NCBI GenBank assembly: GCA_014529385.2
Contig: CM043949.1
Span: 114,207,477 to 114,271,476, forward strand
Direction: 5' to 3'
Length of the DNA stretch: 64,000 bases
From: Adiantum capillus-veneris
Taxonomy: Eukaryota; Streptophyta; Polypodiopsida; Polypodiales; Pteridaceae
A model generated the notes under the pieces. That model did not search any database, was not told the DNA's origin, and saw only the letters and a program-made list of their open reading frames with translations. Both the position numbers and the translations under genes were made by a program. Position 1 is the first letter of the stretch. The number at the start of each line of letters is the position of its first letter. Of this stretch, positions 56,899 through 64,000 are shown piece after piece.

Positions 56899-59775
56899 GT
56901 GCAACCATTAGAGCCGATCTTTGAAGGAAGTGTCTCTCATACTTCTTCGGAAAGATCTTACGAGATTTTCACCGAACACATGGAACACCTGAACCTGAAC
57001 AACAGAGAAAATATGGCAGCAGGATCATCAAACCCTTCCGCCACAATGAAGCTATTGTTCATAAAATACCAGTACGACAATGAGCAAGGTGCCAAGATCT
57101 ACAAGGATGGAATGGACCGCTATTGTGTGAAGATAGAAGATAGACCTAGTGAGTTCAAGGACTTAGTGCCTGTGAGCTATAGCGGAGATAGATATCTAGA
57201 TGACGAGGGTACGATGTACTTGGTAGTCCTAAACCCTAACATTGTGGACAAGTGGGGATTGATGCGCACCAAAGCCAAAGTAGATGAAGAACTCGAGGAG
57301 AAAGCACCAATAATGAACTTCCCTGATGCGAGGTTAAGAAGAGAGAATGAAACTACAAGGATCAACACTGATAACATCTATGTGGGGTTATACAAATATA
57401 ATAATGGGGAGAAAGATCTCTATTATAGATGTGAAGAACCCTACACCGGAGAGTTGATAGACCAAAAAAGACTTTATGTCTTTACCTACACAGAGGGATC
57501 GGAAGTGAAAATTGCCGCTTACGACAAGTATGGGAGGCAATACTCAACAATGGGCAGGAAAGAATTAGAAGGATATACATACTTTGGGGGACCATTACAT
57601 CAGTATTATGTTACTTCTAGCTCACAAAGACCAGCACCAACAAATGGAGTGCAAAACCCAATGACGACAGGAGGACAAGGAACTCAGGCTGCTGACTCTT
57701 TCAGTCAACCTCAGTACTCGAAGCCCGGACCAATGGGATCATTACATTCCAGAGAGTCAATGGATACGAATCGAGGTAGTGCAGTTCCAATCCCCACATA
57801 TACCACTCCAGGTCCAAGGTTCGAAGCGGAACCATCACATTTACCTTCTAGTACTAGATTCAGGGCAAGGGAACCGATAAGGGTAACCCATGAAGTCCAT
57901 GAGGCTAGAGAAAGCTTTAGCCGGGACACAGGAGCAATGAGATTGGTAGCAGACCATAGACGTATGAGACCATCTCAAGTAGCGAAGTGTATGCCAAAGA
58001 AGTATGGTGGTTCAGGAGATCCGTATGCACATGTGTCACTCTTTAAGCAAGTCTTAAGAGCTGAGCAGATAACAGATTTCCATACACAATACGAGGGATT
58101 TGGTCTTACTCTAGAAGGTACGGCATTGACATGGTTTCAACCACTGAACATAGGGGGATTCCATGACATTGACCATTTGCTAAGAGAGTTTGCTGAGGAA
58201 TTCTCAAAACGAGGGATTAAGCACAATACGGTCTCACAAATATATGCTTTTAAACAGAGAGAACACGAAAAAGTGAAGGAAGCTTCACTTCGCTTCAAAC
58301 AATACATTGAGAGATGTCCAGTACGTGAACGACCACAAGATGACAGACTATCTGTTCTCTTTATTGAGGGACTGAGAAACGACACTCTCAAGAAGGACTT
58401 GCACTTGAAAGCTTGTACAAGTTTCGAGCAAGTAACGAGAGAGGCATTGTACTTAGTGGATAACTGTACGGTTTATGGAGAGGTGTCAGCGGATACAGAT
58501 TTTGCATCCAGTAGCTCCTCCTCCGTAGCAAGCGAGACTACCACTAAAAAGAATGTTCAAACAACAACCATGCCAAATGTAGAGCAAATGATAGAAGATG
58601 CTCTAAAAAGGATGGCACCATACCAAAAACCATTGCCTAAAACACTGAAATGGTGTGCTATTGAACAAAAATGGACAAACCAACCAATAGAGGAGTGCTA
58701 TTACAAAAAAGGGTATGTAAGGGAGCGTCAGTATGCACCTCCTGCTCAATTAGCACCACCTCAGGTACATCCAGTACCTCGATACCCAACGGGAAATGTA
58801 CCAGGACCTATGGGGATAGAAAGACCGCAGCCGATATTGGGACAACAACCACCTTTACCAGGAGCAAGACCAGTGGGCATTAGATATGCACCAACCTTAG
58901 AGAATCAGGAAGAACAAGCCTTAGTGCCTGTTCAAGCCTATTATGAAGAATCTGGTGCACACATGTCTCCAATTGTGTATTACCCACCAGAAGAACCCAA
59001 ACAACCAGAACCATGGGGCATGATTGGGAATGTTGGAACACCAACAATTACAAGTGCTTCTGATGAAGAGAGATACAATTTGGACGCAAGAACATTGATG
59101 TTCATAGCTCATGGAGGGTTAACAGGACAAAGACCATCCTATCCACAAAGGACGAATCAAATGAGACCAAGACCAGCACTAGGACCCTGTTACAAGTGTG
59201 GAGGTGATCATCTGATGAATGTTTGTCCACATACGGAAATCATTAGAATTAACGCTTATTGCACTGAGTGTGGGGTTACTCACTTCATTGAGGATTGTTC
59301 AAAGAATCCAAACAAAGTGCAAAAGACGACATTGAATATGCTAGAAACTATTCCTACCAGCAGTGGGTCTGAAAATGAAACTCTGATACCAACGCAAGTT
59401 GTTACTAGAGCTCAAGCTAAGAAAACCACTAGAGAACCTGAGAATGGAAAGTTAGCGACTGAAATGGTTAGTCCAAGACCGCGGAGTCAGAAAAACACAT
59501 GGAAAGCTAGAAAAGCACGCATGAAGTTGAGAAAAGAACGTGAAGACGCTATTCTAGATGAGGAACTAAAGCGAACTAAAGATAGATTAGAAAAACTTGA
59601 GAGTCAAAACGGGAAACGAGAGATGAGCCTTGAAAGAACGAAACAAAAGAGTATCACAGAAACAATGAGCTTAAGCTCAGGGGGATCAGTGCTAGTTGAC
59701 AAAGTACACGAACCATTGGACGCACTGATGAGAGCTTACGAAGCTAGGTTAAAGAACAACCAAACACAAGAATAG
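56899..59775 (+). CDS. Element E gag
   Basis: Frame open from 56815; 56899 is a GTG and the first in-frame ATG is at about 56983, so the true start is uncertain. The N-terminal 330 residues are unlike common plant gag. The retrotransposon gag domain starts near residue 376 (YAHVSLFKQVL, ALTWFQPL, FEQVTREALYLVD). Pro/Gln-rich linker, then two zinc knuckles CYKCGGDHLMNVC (about residue 764) and CTECGVTHFIEDC, then a long basic Lys/Arg/Glu helix. It ends at TAG 59773-59775, but the same frame reopens immediately (ATG at 59782), so gag and protease were probably one polyprotein or are joined by readthrough. It would form the particle and bind RNA. Confidence 0.88.
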   Translation: MQPLEPIFEGSVSHTSSERSYEIFTEHMEHLNLNNRENMAAGSSNPSATMKLLFIKYQYDNEQGAKIYKDGMDRYCVKIEDRPSEFKDLVPVSYSGDRYLDDEGTMYLVVLNPNIVDKWGLMRTKAKVDEELEEKAPIMNFPDARLRRENETTRINTDNIYVGLYKYNNGEKDLYYRCEEPYTGELIDQKRLYVFTYTEGSEVKIAAYDKYGRQYSTMGRKELEGYTYFGGPLHQYYVTSSSQRPAPTNGVQNPMTTGGQGTQAADSFSQPQYSKPGPMGSLHSRESMDTNRGSAVPIPTYTTPGPRFEAEPSHLPSSTRFRAREPIRVTHEVHEARESFSRDTGAMRLVADHRRMRPSQVAKCMPKKYGGSGDPYAHVSLFKQVLRAEQITDFHTQYEGFGLTLEGTALTWFQPLNIGGFHDIDHLLREFAEEFSKRGIKHNTVSQIYAFKQREHEKVKEASLRFKQYIERCPVRERPQDDRLSVLFIEGLRNDTLKKDLHLKACTSFEQVTREALYLVDNCTVYGEVSADTDFASSSSSSVASETTTKKNVQTTTMPNVEQMIEDALKRMAPYQKPLPKTLKWCAIEQKWTNQPIEECYYKKGYVRERQYAPPAQLAPPQVHPVPRYPTGNVPGPMGIERPQPILGQQPPLPGARPVGIRYAPTLENQEEQALVPVQAYYEESGAHMSPIVYYPPEEPKQPEPWGMIGNVGTPTITSASDEERYNLDARTLMFIAHGGLTGQRPSYPQRTNQMRPRPALGPCYKCGGDHLMNVCPHTEIIRINAYCTECGVTHFIEDCSKNPNKVQKTTLNMLETIPTSSGSENETLIPTQVVTRAQAKKTTREPENGKLATEMVSPRPRSQKNTWKARKARMKLRKEREDAILDEELKRTKDRLEKLESQNGKREMSLERTKQKSITETMSLSSGGSVLVDKVHEPLDALMRAYEARLKNNQTQE

Positions 59776-59781
59776 AGGTGG

Positions 59782-62079
59782 ATGACATACCCAAACGTGG
59801 AATTGGAAAAGCAGAGACTTGAAATGTGCCAGAGAATGATCGAGACTGCACAAGCCTTATTAGAACCACCAAAAGAAACAATGAATTGTGGAACGAAAAA
59901 CCCAATTCAGCAAGAGACTATCGTTTCACGGGTAGCTGAAAAGACTCCCAGTGCACAAAAGCCTGAAAATACACACAAGGATAACCGCATAGTATTGAAC
60001 ACAACCGATCAGGAGATAGAGAGTTTTCATCCAGTCATACAGAGGTCTGTCGAAGGAGATGAGGATTACAATGAATTTTGGAAACAAGTGAGAGAGGCAA
60101 ACTTTGCAAACGAGCTAAGTTGCCAAGCTAATCAGACAAATTGGGAAAAGGACATCAGGAATCCTCCCATAGTGGAATTTGAGGCAGGATCTCAAGTGGA
60201 CTTGGATCTGCAATCTTACTGGGGAGAGGGGGGCTCTGTTAGAACAATGGAGAGCAAACCTCATTCACTGAATACCTTACCTTCATACTTAGGAGAGTAT
60301 GAAGCAAAATCCGAGATTAGAGCACTTCCCTCACGAAGAATCTCATCAGAAAAAGTCATGGACTCGCAAGGATTGATAGAGATCTTGTCAACACCAGTAT
60401 CATGCACTATCACTCCAGCTGAGCTTTTGAGGCTAAGACCACATATGTGGACCACTATAGGAAAATGCTTGGAGAAATTTGGGATAAAAGACCCAACATC
60501 GAGACTGCAAGAGGGTATACAAGAGCTGAGTAAACCACAAAAGAATGCTAAGCCTGTACCCTTAAACAAGGTCGGAGAGTATTGCGAAGGTGAAGAGGGG
60601 AATACAACCTTACCAGTTGAATTCCAAGGAGTGAAGACGATGGCAATACTAGACAGCGGAGCTGGGGTAGCCATTGCTACAAAAGAAATCAGGAAAAAAT
60701 AGGGGAAACCAGCAATAAGGAAGACTAGGTTGAAACTCCAATTAGCAGATGGACACATGGAGAAACCTATGGGGTTATTAGAGAAAGTTGTAGTGACTTC
60801 TTGCGGCATTGAATACGAACATACTTTTGCTATTGTCGATTTTGGCAAGGAGAATAACTATGATATCATACTGGGAAGACCATTCATGAGAGAGTTGAAA
60901 ATGGTCAAGGATTGGGGCTACGATCACATATACCTGAGAAATATGGAAACCACTACACGTGTGAACCTGAAAGACCATAGCTACAAAGATGTGAACCGAA
61001 CACCGGTGGAGGAGTTTGATTCAGCTACTTTGGCGGGATCCGAATTTCCAGCTTGGTTAGGTAAACCCAAGGAGTTATGGATGTGTGGAGCTTCGAAATG
61101 TGGAAGTCTGAAACGAGAAGAATGTATTTTAGAAAGGGCTATCGAAGACGAAACTTATATAGGAGAACCCTTTCCAGAGGACACGCTTGAACCATTAGAA
61201 TGGACACACATTCTAGCAACCCTAGATGTTTGTGCAATTCCGGATGGTCCCACAACGAAATTTTGCGACAAGGACGGGTACGACGTGGTTCCGTACTTCA
61301 TGTTGAGAACTGTACTCGAAAAAGAAACTGAAAAGAACGATACACTAGAAAAGGAAGATGAAGAAGAGGTGTTTCACGACATTCCCGATCATCCAGAGTG
61401 GGGAAATGAAGCAGACAACGAGTCAACGGACAATTCAAGCGGAAACGAAGAAATTATAACGGATGTCCGATTTTATGATTTTCCGAACCAAACTAAACAA
61501 CGCCAGAAACGCTATAGAGCAAAGAAAAAAACAAAGGGGGTTAGAACCAATCCGATGCCTAGAATAAGAGGAAAAAATCAATTCCTAATGCTAGTAAAGG
61601 CGGAAGATTGTGTTAAGGACAAGGTTTCTGGAAGAATGAGAGGCAATGATCAAAAGAGCTTACGAAAAAATAAAAGAGGCTCAAGAAATCGAGTTCAAAG
61701 GAATGCACTGAAAACTGAAACTGAAAAATCAGATAAGAACAAGCGCAACAGAGAACACAAGGAGTCCAAGCTAGAACGTAGAAACAAGTACAGAGAGCTC
61801 AAGAAAACTCTGAAAGAAGTTTGGACGACAGAATTTGAGAGTGGAGAGGACGAAAACGCCAAAATCAAGGAAAACATGGATGTTCCCTCTCACTATAGGA
61901 AATTCACAATAGAGGATAGGAAGGTGGTATTAACCCAACCTATTCGAGAGAGAAGGGAGAACGAATCTTATGACGGACCGGAGGATGCAAAAAAAGTTGA
62001 TTTAGCAGCTCCAGGTGAGACACCTAGACCGGTGTACATAGCCACAGATTTGTCTCCAGGCGAGGATGAGTCTTCTTAG
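59782..62079 (+). pseudogene. Element E protease region with in-frame TAG
   Basis: Same frame as gag. 59782-60702 ends with MAILDSGAGVAIATKEI (protease Asp at 60652-60654) and then TAG at 60700. The frame continues as GKPAIRKTRLKLQLADG, then YDIILGRPFMREL (about 60860), the second protease signature, and a long acidic then Lys/Arg-rich linker to TAG 62077-62079. The TAG therefore splits the protease between its catalytic Asp and its ILGRPF strand. Without readthrough or repair, protease and pol are not made. Confidence 0.85.
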
Positions 62080-64000
62080 AGAGTATAGGGATGTGTTTGC
62101 ATAGTCTTATAAGGACTTAAAGGGAGTTGACCCATCGATATGCCAACACACAATCCCACTGAAACAAGACGCAAAGCCTAGCAGACAGAGATCATACACA
62201 TATAATGATACATTTGCTAAGCGAATCAAAGAAGAGATAGATAAGATAATGGAAGCTGAATTCATATACGAGATTGAACACACCGATTGGGTATATCCAA
62301 TTGTGGTAGTACCCAAGAAGAACGGAAAACTCCGAGTGTGTGTCAACTTAAAGAAAGTGAATGCTGCAACAATCAGGGACAATTATCCCCTGCCGATAAC
62401 TGATCATGTTCTAGAGCGTGTATCAGGGAAAACAGCATACTCTTTTCTTGATGGTTTTTCAGGATATAACCAACTAGCCATAGCACTGGAAGATCAACAT
62501 AAAACAGCTTTTGAAACGGAGTGGGGAATTTATGCTTATCGGGTTATGCCTTTTGGTCTAACCAATGCTCCCGCAACCTTCCAGAGGCTGATAACACATG
62601 CTTTCAAAGAATACTTAAGGTTGTTTCTAGAAATATACATGGATGACTTATGTGTACATTCTCTTCTGAGAGATGAGCATCTAGAACACCTAAGAAAAGT
62701 ATTTGAGAAATGTAGGACATATCGCATTTGTCTGAATCCTGAGAAATGTGTGTTTATGGTCCGACAGGGCATAATTCTGGGACATATTGTCTCACAAAAC
62801 GGAATATCCACGGATTTAGAGAAGATAAAAGTTATAGTGGATATGCCTAGACCAACCAATGCGAAACAAGTATAGAGCTTTATGGGACATTGCGGATATT
62901 ATAGACGATTCATTTACATGTACGCTATAATAGGCCAACCACTTTACAGGCTAATAGTGAACTTTGAATGGACAGAGGAGTGTGAGGAATCGTTCAAGAA
63001 ATTGAAAGAGGCACTCGTTACTGCTCCAGTCTTCAAATCACCAGATTGGGAGAAGATATTCCATGTGCATATAGATGCTTCGGCATATGCAATACGATGC
63101 ATTCTGGATCAGCCAGAAGAAGGAAACATGGATTTTCCTATCTGTTACGCCAGTCGACAGCTCAACAATGCAGAGAAGAATTACACCACAACAGAGCGAG
63201 AGGGATTAGGGATGATGTATGCTGTGAAGAAATTTCGGCATTATCTTCTAGCCAACAAGTTTGTGTTTTTTACGGATCACCAAGCCTTGCTCTACCTAGT
63301 GAATAAACCATGCAATACCGGGAGAATAGTGAGATGGTTCATTATCTTACTGGAATTCGACTTCACGGTAGTAGTAAAGAAAGGAAAAACACATCTTAGA
63401 GCTGATCATCTTTCGCGATTGACGAATGGAGAAGACCCTATAGGAGTAGATGACGACATGCCAGACGCGTACTTGTTCAACATAGAAATGATACCGAAGT
63501 GGTCTCAAAATGTCGTTAACCTATTAACCTATGGAGGAGAGTTCGATAGAAGAGAATACAACCAGAAACATATTGCTATTCAGCAATCCAAGAATCTTCA
63601 ATTGGTTGCAGGAAGGTTGTATCAATTGGGAAATGATCATGTTTTACGACTATGCATCAATCCTGAGGAATATAATATATATCTGCGCGAAGCACATGTT
63701 CAGGAATGTGCATTTCATTGTTCAAGAAGGAACACATATAGGAATTTGTTACAATTGGGAGTCTATTGGCCAGGAATGAAAGAAAGCGTACATGAATATG
63801 TCACTGTATGTATTGTATGTTCCTCAAAACCGCTAGCAGAGTATTCAACATTATATCAGATAATGATCGCTCCGGAATGGAGTCAGTATATTGTTGAATA
63901 TCTCACAAATAGAACTTTCCCAGAAGGAACGTCAAAAGCTCGTCAGAAATCTGTAGAGACAGAAGCTAGAGATTACACTTTACTAGGAGATCAACTCTAT
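62075..64000 (+). pseudogene. Element E reverse transcriptase, RNase H and integrase start (runs off window)
   Basis: Frame +2 relative to gag from about 62075 (LREYRDVFA, TAG 62102, SYKDLKG). RT: VVVPKKNGKLRVCV, FLDGFSGYNQ, MPFGLTNAPATF and the catalytic IYMDDLCVHS. KQV-TAG (62873)-SFMGHCGYYRRF, then RNase H with HIDASAYAIR, CYASRQLNN, TTEREGLGMMYA, FTDHQALLYL and HLRADHLSR. The integrase zinc finger has HVQECAFH and CIVC. Where the catalytic core should begin, a second copy of the preceding linker appears (PEWSQYIVEYLTN against PKWSQNVVNLLT). The frame is open from 62876 to the window end. Confidence 0.85.

Larger units (their letters stand above)
54485..64000 (+). mobile_element. Element E: large Ty3-gypsy, 3' part outside window
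   Basis: 5' LTR, a TGGCGCC-type primer site, a 1.4-kb leader with four palindromes, then gag, protease, RT, RNase H and the start of integrase on the plus strand. It is inserted upstream of the transposase gene of element D. The coding region is unusually open: the only breaks are TAG codons at 59773, 60700, 62102 and 62873 plus one frame change near 62075. The lineage is not the chromodomain type of A/B. Confidence 0.92.

Noticed and set aside
56815-64000. UAG reassigned to a sense codon in this genome
   Set aside because: A/B comparisons show ordinary CAG, TGG or CGA to stop changes, including TGA, and TAG also appears in clearly decayed elements; mutation is a simpler cause.

Overview
This window looks like nuclear DNA of a land plant with a large, repeat-rich genome. 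The evidence is the set of transposon lineages (Ty1-copia with GAG-pre-integrase, chromodomain Ty3-gypsy, gypsy elements primed with TGGCGCC, a CACTA element with TNP2 and Transposase_24-type genes, a plant-type LINE with DUF4283), short GT-AG introns of about 95-130 bp, and long AT-rich stretches. I suspect a fern or other non-seed plant but cannot prove it. I found no host housekeeping gene, tRNA, rRNA or CRISPR array; almost everything readable is mobile DNA in various states of decay. Layout: 1-3863 is the 3' part of a copia element ending in a short LTR. 4.1-5.0 kb holds simple and hairpin-forming tandem repeats. 5.2-9.5 kb holds two convergent, spliced, partly broken genes: an unrecognised + strand gene and a - strand gene resembling a poorly named DDE-type transposase family (call it module G). 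9.5-13.1 kb is decayed coding-like and AT-rich DNA. 13.2-19.6 kb is a - strand LINE whose RT palm is deleted. 19.6-23.6 kb is repeats and featureless DNA. 23.6-24.6 kb is a gypsy integrase remnant. 24.6-64 kb is one deep nest of insertions. In the nest, element B (+ strand chromodomain-type gypsy; 5' LTR 24569-26150) carries, in order: element A (a complete - strand copy of the same family, 26395-36567) and a 533-bp hAT-like MITE (36691-37223), both in its leader; element C (- strand gypsy, 37918-46337) in its gag; a 246-bp MITE of the same hAT-like family (47411-47656) in its protease; and a CACTA element D (from 48455) in its RT. A itself carries a 1.34-kb TTAA-flanked element (33550-34891). 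D is in turn broken by element E (+ strand gypsy, about 54.49 kb to the window end). A and B are related copies, so each insertion can be checked against an uninserted counterpart in the same window, and target-site duplications are visible for A, C, both MITEs and the TTAA element. Most premature stops are TAG or TGA. Where A and B can be compared codon by codon, one copy keeps CAG, TGG or CGA, as expected of C-to-T decay at methylated sites. E has an almost open gag-pro-pol interrupted by TAG codons and one frame change. The three observations I rate highest are the convergent two-gene module at 5-9.5 kb, the duplicated linker after the zinc finger of E's integrase, and the 1.34-kb TTAA element with a recognisable empty site.
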